Assembly: GCA_033398695.1 (NCBI GenBank)
Contig: CM065804.1
Location: 32,915,001-32,979,000 of the forward strand
DNA: 64,000 bases
Origin: Orobanche coerulescens
Lineage: Eukaryota > Streptophyta > Magnoliopsida > Lamiales > Orobanchaceae
Direction: 5' to 3'
The position numbers were made by a program, and so were the translations under genes. The notes beneath the pieces are model-generated. The model was not told the DNA's origin. It saw nothing but the letters and a program-made list of their open reading frames with translations, and did no database searches. Positions 25,178-36,911 of the stretch are shown here, piece after piece; positions within the stretch are counted from its first letter, which is position 1; the number at the start of each line of letters is the position of its first letter.

Positions 25178-25744
25178 TCACGGTTTATTCATTAGCCCAG
25201 CTAATGTGCATGTAATTTCATTACAGTTGAAATTCATTACAAACTGCGTGAAAGAGTCAGGTAGAGATTGAAGGATGAGATCAATTTGAAGGGATAAATC
25301 CATATTAAAGTTGAGCACCTCGAGCCTCTCAATCATAGAGATCATCTTGAGGACGTGGTCTCCCACTTTCTCCCCTTCTTTCATCCTAGCACTGAACAAC
25401 TGCTTTGATATCTCATATCTAGCGGTCTACTGCTCTCCATAAAGTTCGGTCAAGTGTGCGAGAATCGCCAGCGAAGTCATTTTCTCGTGCGCTCTCTGCA
25501 GCTCATTAGTCATTGAGCCCATCATAAAACCACGGACTAACACATCATCCTTGACCCATTTTTCATGGACGTCAATGTCTTCCTGATTACCCCTAGTCCG
25601 TATTGGAGTCGGTGGAATGTCCGCCTCCAAGACGTATCCCAGAGACTCCATACTGAGTACAATCATCGATTCCGCAACGATCAACAAAGTTAGGCCGATT
25701 AGGAGATTCTTTTCAAGTAGTATTGCAAGTGGGTTTTTAGCCAT
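25178..25744 (-). pseudogene. gag: Angela gag copy 2
   Basis: The ATG at 25744 opens MAKNPLAILLEKNLLIG. The frame is open 25786-25427 and again 25399-25178 (VGDHVLKMISMIERLEVLNF, LQIDLILQSLPDSFTQFVMN). A stop follows LYGEQ at about 25427, and a frame disturbance sits near 25660 in the stretch after LLIG. This is the capsid protein of the copia particle. Confidence 0.8.
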
Positions 25745-27440
25745 TTTAGAGAGATTCAATTTCGTTTTCTGCAAAGATTTAGACAAGATTAAATTAGTGA
25801 CTTGTTTAATTATGACCGAGTATAGAACTTAAGGGCTTGTATAATTCTTGTCTCGGCTCCCACTAATTTTATCGGAATTATACACTCCCATGTTATAATC
25901 CGAAATCATGGTTAGATCGACTTCTTAGTGGTGATCAAGTTCTTTACAAATTTTAATGCACGCAACCTATCGGTTTCTTGCCAATTAATTTACGCAAAGT
26001 GGTGTCTAACACCAACCCGTCTAACGGATGATTAGATCTTCATTTACCCATAGTCTTCATGCCATCAACCTATCAGGTTTCTTGGCAATCCAGACTATCT
26101 AAGTTGTTGACCATCAACGTCTATCAGTTTGACTATTGAATCTCACCCGGCAACCTATCAGGTTTCTAGGGGCGAAATTTATCACCAACCGAAGGAATCT
26201 AATGCACTCAAGAATTTTTCAACCTCTACCAAATGTACTACCCCGATAACTCGGAAGCATAGCACACCAGCTCGGGTATCAATTTTCTACGAGTTTGATG
26301 GAGGGTAGGAAACCTCGTAACCTTTTTCAAACTTAGTCTGTTTGTAGTCGGAAGAATTTCGCGATTAATGTTACACTTTGCACATTAATTCAATTATACG
26401 CGCGTTTGTTGGTTTGTCAATCATTCAAAATGAAAAAACAGAAAACAGTAACCTAGTTACTACCAACATATAGCTCATGGACCTAATTCCTAAGTACTGG
26501 GCCAAGCGAATGACCCAATAAAAAAACAGTCTTCGATTCTTCGTCTTCTCGGTCGGTTGTCTTCGGTCTTCTTCATACCCAAAATAATAATTACATCATT
26601 GAAAAATTGCATCCTATACAAGTTTTTCTAGTAAATATAAATAGGCTCAAAACGGCCTTTACAACCCAATCGAATCGAACAAATCAAAAAAACTAAGTCC
26701 ACGAGCTATATCACCATCACATAAGGATTCCATACAACATGTAATGACAACGAAATTAAACAATTAATCTTAATATAAATTAATCTAATTAATCTATAAA
26801 TTAATCTATTCAATTTCTACTATATTAATCCAATTAATATAAAGTGGCATTAAAATTAAATAATCAATTAAGATATTAATCCAATCAATATAAAATTAAT
26901 CTATTCAATTTTAATGGTATTAATCCAATTAATACTAATAATCGTCATTTAAATTCATTCAAGTAATCCGCCAAAATAATATTTTCGTTTAATTTATTTC
27001 CTTTAACTAAAAAAATATTCCAAATATTAATTTAGTCAAATAAAATCCAATTTAAATTTTGAGAAATAATTAAAACGAAATATAAACTTAAAACGAGTCG
27101 GACAATCCGATTTTAGGCCCGGCCCGCGGCCCGATTCAAAATCGGGCCAAAAACCCGAGGGCTGCTTGGCCGAGCCATCGCTTGGCAGTGGCCGATCATT
27201 CTCGGCCATTGCCGAGACATGACCGATCATGGCCGATCATGCTCGGCAGGCAGTAGCGGCCGCCAAAGATCTTGCCGACACCTGCCTGACCGTTTCTTCG
27301 TTTTCGCCCGTTTCAAAAACGTGATGCTACAACGAACAATTTAAAATCTACAATTATTCCAAACATGATTCTAAATCATAATCATCATCCAAAAGCATTC
27401 AAAATGCACAAATAATCGTATATACGGAAACATTGACCTC
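25745..27440 (-). other. Angela 5' untranslated leader, copy 2
   Basis: It aligns along its length to 18243-19935 of copy 1, with the AACCTATCAGGTT triplet at 25964-26165, the AT-rich block and the GGCCGATCAT block. No coding content is present. Confidence 0.75.
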
Positions 27441-27450
27441 GCTCGATACC
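27441..27450 (-). promoter_or_regulatory. Primer-binding site, Angela copy 2 (altered)
   Basis: The minus strand reads GGTATCGAGC; relative to the tRNA-Met match, CAG has become CG (one base missing). Three bases separate it from the LTR start at 27454. Confidence 0.8.
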
Positions 27451-27453
27451 CTT

Positions 27454-29306
27454 TGTTGGGATTAGAAAATAAAGCGAAATACGCGGTGAAATAAATACGA
27501 ATCCCAAACAGGATCGATCAAGTAACGTATATACGAAAAAAAAATACAAAGGTAAAGATTCATACCCTTGAAGCCTTTGAAATAAATCTTCGTAAAGTGT
27601 AGACGATGATCACGATCCGTCCCGAACACGAAATCCCTTCGTTCCAAGCACCAAAATTGAAGCCTCTACTTCACGCGTCGGAAGTTGCCGGAAAATTCGA
27701 CGTAACTTCGTTCTCCAAGAACACGGCTAGGAAGTTACCGTAGGAATTTTCTCTCTTTTTTCTTGAATTCCTTTCACCTCTAAGATGAAAATTGGAAAAA
27801 AAAAAATTATCTCCCTTCCTCAATTTGATGCTCTCGTGACTCACTCTATTTTCAAGAGGTTCTCACTTTGCAAGTGTGTGTGTATGTAGTAGTTGTTATA
27901 ATATGTTGTTTTTATATTATCTCAAACATATAATACAAATCATATAATTGAGATAAAATGTCAACACATAATAACAAAAATACAACTAACACATACACAT
28001 GCATGGAAATGATTCCATGTGATGTGGGGAGAGGAGGCGGACCATGGTGGAAGTTTCCTGAAAACGAGCCGAGTCACTCGGCTCGTGTACCGACGTTCGT
28101 CAAGCGACTCAGTTAAATACACTCCGATTAATTACCAATGTATTTATATTAATTAATTAATCTAATTAATTAATAATATCAAATACAAATATATTTCTCT
28201 AAGAAATATAATTTATGAATTAAATTAATCACCCGGTAACTTAATTTTAATTCATAAGACCGCTATTTTGATTTATCTAATAAATCATAATTAGATATCC
28301 AATATCTAATATTTATAGAGAGATAATAAATTCACATTTATCCGTCAACGCTCCTGATGCGCGACTCGTAGGTCCGTCTCGGTAGGCATTGGGAGGAACC
28401 AATGAGTGCGGGCAGCACTTAGCCAGCCTAGCGGGCCGCACTGTAAACCCCGACTGAGAACGAATGAAGGGATCATTCCAGAACCATTATGTCGTGAATA
28501 CTATATACGTATAGACCCTTTATCTTCGGGTCACGGTAAAGTCAAACCCTACTATTGACTAGACTCTATACATGTGTTAATGCAAATCAAGACCGACTGA
28601 TTAATAGTGTATCTAATACGACTATATCAGAATGCTTTGGCCAAAGACTCATGATCTTATTTGCCATTAACCGTATAGGACATACGCCTGCTCACTAACA
28701 GGAGATAAAATCCTTTCTTGGCATACAGTAAAGACTGCTACCTGCCCGTATAGTCCGCACTTCGAGGTCGACTCAGCAATCAAGCAAATGAGTCTAACTA
28801 CTCTAATGACAAACTAAACGTCACAGGCACATCTTCTACTGAATCCTCAAGTCAAAGGTCCACATACACTATCACAACCTTTTGATTCGTCATCGACTCT
28901 TCGAGAGTGAATACCGTGTGGTGAATCGAGTATGAGTCATGTTCGAGTATCTTGGTCCCACCAATATACTTTATAACTATGCTATCAAGACGTGCACACG
29001 TCCTAGCATCAGTTATACAAGTCTTATTAAAACTTAATGCCCATTTAAGTTTATTGACTTGCGAACGATTTTCGTAAATAAACTTTAAACACTTCCAGTG
29101 CATTTTCTCTTATCCCATAACGAGAATGGAATGTTCAGTTTATTTACGTGGACTTCACTTCAATGTTTACCAAGTCAAGAATGCAATTGAAATACAATAA
29201 ACAGTGAATGAATCGAATTGCCTTTTTATTATTTATTCCATAATTACAAGTACAATGCCCCTACTCTCTCATCCCCTGAGTGTCATTCGAGGGCATATTC
29301 CTAACA
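27454..29306 (-). repeat. Angela LTR 3
   Basis: This 1853-bp LTR is the 5' LTR of interior 2. It is slightly shorter through small deletions (for example at 28025-28085 and near 28523, where about 17 bp present in the other LTRs are missing). The palindrome at 28064-28086 is perfect. CTCAC at 29307-29311 closes the insertion. Confidence 0.9.
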
Positions 29307-30032
29307 CTCACAAGATCAGATTATGCCCTCTTTAGGTCCCCAAGACCTTTTTATAAAGCCAAAAAGCCAAGAAAATCCCTCCAAATCGTGTAACAAAGTC
29401 AATGAAAAGGTCATGAACCAAAAAGTGACACGGCCCATGTCAGATGACATAGCCCGTGTCGAACTGTCCTGGAAACAAAAATCTCACTGTCCAATGGACC
29501 CGGCCATGTCCTGTGACACGGCCCGTGTTGAACTGCTCCAGAAATTGAAATCTCACTGCCTTGATGACCCGGCCGTGTCGTATGACACAGTCGAGTTTCC
29601 TGACGCGGCCCGGGTCGTTTCTTCTTGTTTTGACTCCAATTTTTGGTTCTCTTCGGCTTGATCTTTCATTTTTGCATCAATACACCTCGGAATTTAGCGT
29701 ATGATATATTGTTTGGAAGATAATTTCACGAGGAATCTATATCAATAGAGAACGCATACAAATTCAGAGTGATGATTCTGGAATTTAGAAAACACGACCG
29801 ATGTTGCTTCATTTTTCATCGCTCGAGCTATGTTTTTGCTCCCGACTTGCTATTGATCGTCATAAACTCCAATATTGGCCATAAAAGTGCATGTTTCACC
29901 ACAATCTTCGTTTGGATACCTACAAAACAAAAACACAACAGACCACGCGTAAAAAGAGCAAAAACACTTAAAAACAAACGAAAGCATGACTCAATAGAAC
30001 AAAATGAGACGATCAAAAATCGACTCATCAAA
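29307..30032 (-). repeat. Athila 3' LTR, U3 part with TATA box and palindrome cluster
   Basis: This is the continuation of the LTR begun at 11432. On the minus strand TTTATAAAAAGG (29346-29357) is a good TATA box. Directly upstream of it (29427-29610) lie repeats of the interrupted palindrome GACACGGCCCGTGTC and its variants. The terminal 133 bp (29900-30032, ending ACTCATCA) match 58026-58152. The open plus-strand frame at 29323-29661 is a by-product. Confidence 0.85.
29427..29610. repeat. Athila palindrome cluster, motif GACACGGCCCGTGTC
   Basis: Copies or half-copies occur at 29427-29441 (GACACGGCCCATGTC), 29446-29460, about 29500-29535 and 29568-29610, spaced by conserved filler such as AAATCTCACTG. 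Many carry C/T or G/A changes at CG. The same motif recurs outside the LTR at 31490-31566 and 41172-41331. Confidence 0.8.
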
Positions 30033-31566
30033 TCCCCCCAAACCTAAACTTTGCTTGTTCCCAAGCAAAAATAAATAAAACACTTGACAAAGAAAACGAG
30101 AAGGATTGAATAATCAAGTTAATAATCGGGTATACATATAATCAACCGGGAATGTAAAAGTATCGTAAAGTCTCGTAACTTGTCATGAAAGCGTAAACTC
30201 ACAAATAGATGGATAGCAATGTCACTTAATTGAACATGCAAGAAAACAAGTCTTAGTAGTCCCTCACGGAATTTTATCGATTCACTCATCTATCAAGTGT
30301 TTAGATAGGTCAATACGCTTAGCTCGATTCGAATGGAAAGTTCTACTATATGCTTGCACTTCTTCTCTTCATCAATCACATCAATATTCACAAAACACGA
30401 GTCATAGGGTCTTACTTTTGGTTGTAACGGGGATGTGGCTCAGGTTGGAAAAATTTGGCTAGTAGTTACAAGTTCAGTCCAAGTAGAGCATATACGATCC
30501 TCACATATATGAAATAAACACTCAAAGCGATCATTCTACTTCAATTCTTCCGTATATATCTCTATATTTTCTAGGCCTTGTTAAGCGCAATTCTTATGAT
30601 ATTGGCCTATTCTCACAACCCAATGACTTCCCTTTTGTTTTTCTTAGGCTCACTCCTCTCCTCCCCTATCCTTTCTATCCCATTATTATTATTAGGATCG
30701 CCCCATTTTTTTTGTGTGGGGCTTATTATTTTCAGGGGAATGGGAGAGAAGATTTTTGCCTCTATACACCACAAACTTTGCACACCTTCGTTGTTCAAAT
30801 ATACCCTTTCATGCTCTTACGTGGACCAATACTTGGGTAAGTTATGGCTTTTGGATATGGAGCTATAAGATGTGGGTTTTTCGAACAAAATTACGGCTAA
30901 AGGCTTAACGGGGCTAGCAAAGGATATTGATATGAAATGGTGGGTATTTTAAGATAAGTAGGTTCAAGACCAAAAAATGGGCAGCCCTAATCATTTCTCG
31001 TGTATGTAAATATCAACACATCATCTGACCGAATCATGCAAGTTCTAAAGAATACAACCCATAAGAAAAGAAATCACACATGAAAGCATTTTACCGCTAA
31101 AAGTGAACGGTTCAATTAGGCACAAGAACTCACGGCTTTTGGACTACCATACTCATTCCTTACATGTCAAATCAAGTAACCAAAACTATACATTCACACG
31201 CAAGGTCAAACAATCAATTAGATTTATAAAACTCTACGAGCCAAGTACAAACACGATTAATCATCCATATACCCAACAGTTCACAAGGTTATTATAATCA
31301 AACTACGACATCACACAGAAAAAATAAAAAAAGGAAACAAAACATCACGCAAACTAAAAACAAATAAAAATCGAAGAAGTTGCACCCCCCAAACCTAAAC
31401 CTTTGCTTGGGTCTCAACTTTCAATAGGCTAGGCTACTTGCTCCCATAAATACCTCCTTTTTAGAAGTGACCGGTTCTGCCTTGCCAACCCGGCCGTGTC
31501 ATATGACACGGCCTGTGTCCAACTCCTCCAGAAAGTGAATTCTCACTGCCCTGATGACCCGGCCGT
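30033..31566 (-). other. Athila 3' non-coding region
   Basis: It starts with the polypurine tract complement (AATCCCCCCAAACC, 30033-30046) beside the LTR. A second, very similar block, CCCCCCAAACCTAAACCTTTGCTTG, lies at 31385-31409 (first copy 30036-30056). No env-like ORF is seen. Open plus-strand frames at 30578-30868 have low-complexity hydrophobic content and no family match. The end (31490-31566) carries palindrome motifs and is cut by chromovirus A after GCCGT. Confidence 0.65.
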
Positions 31567-32491
31567 TGTAACACCCCCGATATATTCAGGAATATTACAG
31601 CGCCGTAAATCCTTTACATAAGGATTTACAAGGCTGAAGAATTGAACAGACATTAAAAGGTACTAACGAATGGAAATAACGGAATTAAGATACAACAGTT
31701 CTTACCAAATACTGAAAGTACAATTGTTCAACAGGAACTCAATAATACATCACCAAATTCAAATCCATCACAAATGACTTCGTACTCGAGTACTTATTGA
31801 AATAACGAATAAACACAGATAAATAAACCCGGCCGAAACATCACTCTGCACCCTCGTCGTCATGCAGCTCCAGTGGTTGTTTTCCTGCTCTCCTGGATCC
31901 TGAACATAAACAAAATGTTCACCCCTGAAGGGGTTAACACAACGATGCTAGTACAAGTACCACAACATATTATTCATATCTCACGAAGAATAATAACGTA
32001 AACGACAAAATACCAACGAGTCTTCTCCTACGAGGAACTCATAAACGACATACACATCTGATAATCACAACATGATATCATAACATACACATGGTAATTC
32101 CGTCGATCCAGCGTTCACTGCCTAGAACCCACGATGATCCCATCAGACCAACCCGTGGTGGAAAAACCCATCCGATGATCCAGCGCACGCTAGCATAGAT
32201 CCCCCGATGATCCCGTCGGACCAACATGAGGTGGACATACAATAACGACATACATGCACGACAATATGTATAACAACAATACACAAAACAATTAAGGTAC
32301 TTGCCTCGATTTGAAGACAAGAACAATACTTCCACGAAAACGAACACTCGAAGGTCGTCCTCCTCAATCAATCACGCAACAAGATCAAACCTTAACAAAA
32401 GAAATGATATAGGATTTATCTCACGTCGTACGGATGTTTAACAATTCGATTTACGGCCAAAAGTTCATAAAATGCAATCTGCTTGAACTGC

Positions 32492-32705
32492 TTAGCGCAC
32501 GCTAAGTACTCTGTGTAGCGTGCGTTAAGTCTGCTCGATAGCGCACGCAAACAACAAAGCCTAGCGTACGCTAACTATGCATGGTCAGTACTTCACTGAT
32601 CAGTCGACTGACTCGTCTGATGTCTTAGCGTACGTTACGTACCAAACATACGCTAACTCGTGCTCGATAGCGCACGTTAATCTTCATAGCTTAGCGTGCG
32701 CTATC
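32492..32705. repeat. Palindrome cluster A2 (3' LTR), motif TTAGCGYRCGCTAA
   Basis: About eight copies occur, beginning with a perfect TTAGCGCACGCTAA-type site at 32492-32505 and ending with TTAGCGTGCGCTAT near 32691-32704. The core varies (CA, TG, TA) and many arms carry single C/T or G/A changes. The counterpart is 39731-39943. Confidence 0.85.
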
Positions 32706-33555
32706 TATGCATGGCAGTTTACTGCTGGGCAGTAAACTGTTCTCATCATGATCAAAACAATGAAATCTTCCGTGATAATTCATGTTACCTCCATGAATAT
32801 CATGTTCATACGATTATGAATGATCTTACGGATAGCAACAACTTCGGATTCAAGGATATGCATACCATTATAAATCCATATTCCATTTCGACTACAAATC
32901 TTCATACGGCAATTCGAAAGGCTTAACGGTTGATATCAACACCTCTATATAAATCAATATTATCATGCTGAAGTTGTTAAACGTTCCATATATACTAGAT
33001 AAATCCTTCCATGATCAATCCTTTAGATTTATCTAACAATAATGATGTTAAAGTCAAGTCCAAGATTGCTATGAAGTCATCTACTAGATTCGGATTACCA
33101 ATGATAGAAGCTTCCTTTACATATTCAATGTAATAAGATTCGAATCATGATGATCATAATCAAGGTACTTAAGGCTTATTCATCTCAATATTCCAAACAT
33201 GATGTACTTTGTATAAATCACTTATGAAAATCAATATCTCGTTACTATGATCATCCAATTCTTTAGAATCCAACTCTAAGTCTGGAGATAGGTTGAACAT
33301 ACCTTAATATGATGAAAATCACTGAATCGTAGGGTAGAATCCGACTCCGGTTGGTTGTATGCCACTCCAAGGTGTTATTCCACTTCAATGATTACTCCCA
33401 AGTGATAACCAATATACAAACACCAACAAGATGTGTTCTAAGTGTGTAGAAGGATAATTTCAGCTCTCTGGCCTCTCAAGAATGCAGAATGGACGAGTAA
33501 AATGTAAGCCAAAATGAGTTGTTGTCCCATTTATAATATTCTGCATTTTAACAAG

Positions 33556-33782
33556 TTAGCGCCCGCTACTAAGCTTTCCTTAGCGTGCGCTAATAATAGT
33601 TGACTTCAGAACTGTCCAGGTTCGTCCGCGGGAATCTCATCCGGACCCATGTCCCGGCTGGCGCATGTGCTAGCCGTCCCGCTCAATAATTGAGTTCTTA
33701 GCACACACAACTCCTATCTGCATAGCGTGCGCTAATAGTAGCCCGATAGCGCGCGTTAAGATACATTCTTAGCGTGCGCTAT
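33556..33782. repeat. Palindrome cluster A1 (3' LTR), upstream of TATA
   Basis: At least six copies of TTAGCGYRCGCTAA occur, including TTAGCGTGCGCTAA at 33580-33593 and TTAGCGTGCGCTAT at 33769-33782. The nearest is about 20 bp from the TATA box. The counterpart is 40791-41017. Confidence 0.85.
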
Positions 33783-33936
33783 CACGAGTTTGCATGAGAA
33801 ATTTTGCATGCTTCTATACTTATGTACAATGATATCAATGCAAGAAATATCATACTCCAATAATCAAAACCACAAATCCGAATAATACAGGGTTTGAATA
33901 CAGATGAAATACACCGTAATAAATCCGGATATTACA

Positions 33937-33953
33937 TACTCTCCTACTAAAAA
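33937..33953 (-). promoter_or_regulatory. Chromovirus A polypurine tract
   Basis: The minus strand reads CTTTTTAGTAGGAGAGTA up to the LTR. It aligns in position with CTTTTTAAGGGGGGGAGTA of chromovirus B but is less pure. Confidence 0.7.
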
Positions 33954-33954
33954 G

Positions 33955-33973
33955 GAGTTTCGTCCCGAAACTC
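33955..33973. other. Inverted repeat overlapping the pol stop, chromovirus A
   Basis: GAGTTTCG-TCC-CGAAACTC has 8-bp arms and a 3-nt loop. The stop codon of pol (33972-33974 complement) overlaps one arm. The same structure sits at the pol stop of chromovirus B (50956-50973). Confidence 0.75.
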
Positions 33974-35495
33974 AAGATGAAAATAATTCGGGATATCTAG
34001 ACTTCATATCAGCTTCCGTTTCCCAGGTGGCTTCTTCCATTCCGTGACGTGACCATTGAACTTTGACCAAAACGATTGGTTTGTTCCTCAGCTGTTTAAC
34101 TCGACTCTCGAGTATCTTCACCGGTCTTTCTTCAAACGTCCCATCCTGCTCGACTTCGATCTCGCCAAAATCAATGATATGACTGGGATCTAGTATATAC
34201 CTCCGTAACTGGGATACGTGGAACACGTTATGAACATGGCACAATGACGGCGGCAATGCCAATCTGTATGCCAACTCCCCAACTCTCTCGAGGATCTCAA
34301 ATGGTCCGATATATCTCGGACTCATCTTTCCTTTCCTTCCGAAACGAAAGATTCCCCGAGTAGGAGAAACCTTCAAAAGTACATGGTCTCCAGTATTGAA
34401 CTCCAATGGGCGACGGCGTACGTCCGCGTAGGATTTCTGGCGACTCTGGGCGGTCAACAGCCTTTCACGAATCAAGGCTATCTTCTCTCGAGTCTGTACA
34501 ATCAACTCTGGTTCTGTTCCAATCAAGTCTGACGAATCGTCCCAGCATAGGGGCGATCTTCATCTCCTTCCGTATAATGCCTCAAACGGTGCCATTTTAA
34601 TGGAAGCATGCCAACTATTGTTGTAGGTAAATTCAATCAACGGTAGATGAACTTCCCAATCGTTTGACCAATCTAAGGCACAAGCCCTCAGCATATCTTC
34701 CACCGTTTGAATGGTCCTCTCGGATTGTCCGTCAGTCTGCGAGTGATAAGCTGTACTGAAGTTCAATTCGGTCCCCAAGGCCTTATGAACTGCCTTCCAA
34801 AAGTGAGACACAAAACGGCCGTTTCGATCAGAAACAATAGTTTTCGGCGTACCATGCAATCGAACTATCTCCGAAATAAATACTCGCGCCAATTTCTCTG
34901 GTCCCCATGTGTCCTTAATGCCTAGGAAATGAGCTGATTTGGTTAAACGATCAACTATCACCCAAATCATGTTCATTCCCGTCTTGGTTCTTGACATATT
35001 AGTGATAAAGTCCATCGATATGTCCTCCCACTTCCATTCAGGAATTGGGAGCGGCTTCAACATTCCGGCAGGCCATTGATGCTCGATCTTAACCTGCTGA
35101 CAAGTCAAGCATTTCGAAACATAGTCCGCTACGTCTTTCTTCATGTTGCCCCACCAGAAATTCTGCTTCAAGTCCTTATACATTTTACTGGTGCCCGGGT
35201 GGATAGAATAGGGCGAACTGTGAGCTTCCTTCATAATCGTCTGTTTCAGAACATCAACATCGGGAATGCAGAGTCGGTTCTGAAATCTCAAAACTCCATC
35301 ATCATGAATTATGAATCTGGGGGCCTTTCCTTTGATCACTTCATCACGTAACCGAATCATCAGAGGATCATCTGCCTGTTTAGATTTGATTCCTTCGGTT
35401 AATGATGAAGTTATCTCCATCACGCACAGTTGTCCTTGGACTCTTTATAACCATACTTCAATTCCTTCACGAATCATCTCTCGTTGAAGGCTAAG
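33972..35495 (-). pseudogene. pol: Chromovirus A pol: integrase with chromodomain-like tail
   Basis: Gypsy integrase. The zinc-binding module is seen as HPGTSKMYKDLKQ...CLTCQQVK (about 35210-35090). The three acidic residues are in WEDISMDFIT, TIVSDRNGRFVSHFW and DGQSERTIQTVEDM. A GPF module (IGPFEILERVGELAYRLALP) and the chromodomain-like end VKVQWSRHGMEEATWETE follow; in chromoviruses this tail guides insertion to H3K9-methylated chromatin. A TGA at about 34557, in the GRR-RSPLCW junction, splits the core from the C-terminal part. An upstream stop at about 35480 separates it from RNase H. Confidence 0.9.
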
Positions 35496-36128
35496 TTAGG
35501 AGGTCAGCGTCTCCAGCATCTGAATAGAAACAGGCTTGCGGCTAAGTGCATCGGCCACTACATTCGCTTTGCCTGGATGATATAAAATCTCCAAGTCATA
35601 GTCCTTAATCAGTTCTAACCATCTCCTTTGCCGCATGTTTAATTCTTTCTGACTGAATATGTACTTGAGACTCTTGTGATCCGTAAAGATCTGACAGTGA
35701 GTCCCGTACAGATAATGCCTCCAGATCTTCAAAGCAAAAACCACTGCTGCTAGCTCCAAATCATGTGTTGGGTAATTTACTTCATAAGGTTTCAGCTGTC
35801 GTGACGCATAAGCGATCACCTTATCATTCTGCATCAATACGCACCCGAGTCCTTGGTTCGAAGCATCACTGTAAACTATAAATCCTCCAGTTGCCTGTGG
35901 AAGTGATAGAATCGGTGCCGTCGTCAATCTCTTCTTTAATTCATCAAAGCTAATCTGACACAACTCATTCCACTCAAACTTTTGAGTTTTCTGCAGGAGT
36001 CGAGTAAGTGGGTGGGAGATTTTAGAAAACCCTTCCACGAATCGACGATAATATCCAGCAAGTCCTAAGAAGCTTCAGACTTCTTTCATGTTCTTTGGAG
36101 GCTTCCAATCCATAATTGCTTCGATCTT
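35496..36128 (-). pseudogene. pol: Chromovirus A pol: RNase H
   Basis: The 180-residue stretch 36038-35496 shows [19 protein letters not shown] (catalytic Asp), [39 protein letters not shown] and [17 protein letters not shown]. It ends in the tether motif [19 protein letters not shown]. Upstream, CGA has become TGA before [14 protein letters not shown] sequence (about 36080-36075), and a TAG lies near 36129-36131. It removes RNA from the RNA:DNA hybrid during cDNA synthesis. Confidence 0.88.
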
Positions 36129-36911
36129 CTAAGGATCTACTCGGACTCCTTTAGCTGACACCACATGGCCGAGGAACATTACTTCCTTTAGCCAGAATTC
36201 ACACTTAGAAAGTTTGGCGTACAATTGCTCGTTTCTCAAAAGTTCTAATACAGTCCGCAAATGCTGTGCATGTTCTTCCGGGCTCTTAGAATACACCAGA
36301 ATGTCATCAATGAACACGACTACAAATTTATCCAAAAATTAAATGAACACACGGTTCATCAATTGCATAAATACAACAGGTGCGTTAGTGAGACCAAACG
36401 GCATTACTACAAACTCATAATGTCCGTAGCGAGTTCTGAACGCTGATTTCGGAACATCAGATTCCTTAATCCTCAGCTGATGATATCCTGATCTCAGATT
36501 GATTTTAGAAAATACTGTTGCCCCTTGCAGCTGGTCAAACAGATCATCAATCCGTGGCAACGGATACTTGTTCTTAATCGTCATCTTGTTCAGCTCTCGA
36601 TAGTCAATACACAGTCGGAGCGACCCATCCTTCTTTCGGACAAAATGAACTGGCGCTCCCCAGGGTGAAACGCTTGGCTGAATATATCCCTTGTCCAGTA
36701 ACTCCTCGAGATGCTTCTTCAGTTCATACATCTCAGTAGGTGCCATACGATACGGCGCCTTAGAAATTGGTGTAGCTCCGGGTTCCAGCTCAATGGTAAA
36801 TTCCACATCCCTTCGTGGAGGTAGTCCAGGTAACTCGTCTGGAAATACATCTGGAAATTCGTTCACAACAGGAATGGTTGAAAGTTCCACAATTTCGTCT
36901 TCTTTCTGCAT
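36129..36911 (-). pseudogene. pol: Chromovirus A pol: reverse transcriptase, catalytic Asp changed
   Basis: RT motifs are complete and in order: [73 protein letters not shown] and [14 protein letters not shown]. The first catalytic aspartate of the family lies in the [12 protein letters not shown] position; here it is Asn, a G-to-A change, so the enzyme should be dead. A TAA stop after MNRVFI (about 36339) further interrupts the frame, which resumes at 36335. Confidence 0.9.

Larger units (their letters stand above)
12453..29306 (-). mobile_element. Angela-like copia tandem: three LTRs, two interiors
   Basis: The order is LTR (12453-14337), interior (14338-19948), LTR (19949-21834), interior (21835-27453), LTR (27454-29306). 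One pair of 5-bp target duplications, CTCAC (12448-12452 and 29307-29311), flanks the whole block, and none flanks the middle LTR. In element sense the LTR begins TGTTAGGAATATGCCC and the polypurine tract is AAGTGGGAGAT, both close to Angela/BARE elements. The structure is what unequal exchange between LTRs of one insertion produces. Both interiors are broken by many small indels. Confidence 0.9.
31567..33936 (-). repeat. Chromovirus A 3' LTR
   Basis: This LTR is bounded by TGTAACACCC and GGATATTACA. On the minus strand the TATA box (TATAAATGGG) is at 33526-33535. Two clusters of TTAGCG-type palindromes occupy 33556-33782 (upstream of TATA) and 32492-32705. A block at 32100-32235 repeats the phrase GATGATCCCGTCGGACCAAC twice. 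Confidence 0.92.

Noticed and set aside
29323..29661. 112-residue plus-strand frame
   Set aside because: Lies in the Athila LTR across its TATA box and palindrome cluster; repeats give the periodic MSDDIARVELSWK-type text.
30578..30868. 96-residue hydrophobic frame that could suggest a membrane protein
   Set aside because: Low-complexity T-rich non-coding stretch of the Athila 3' region; no start context, partner or family match.
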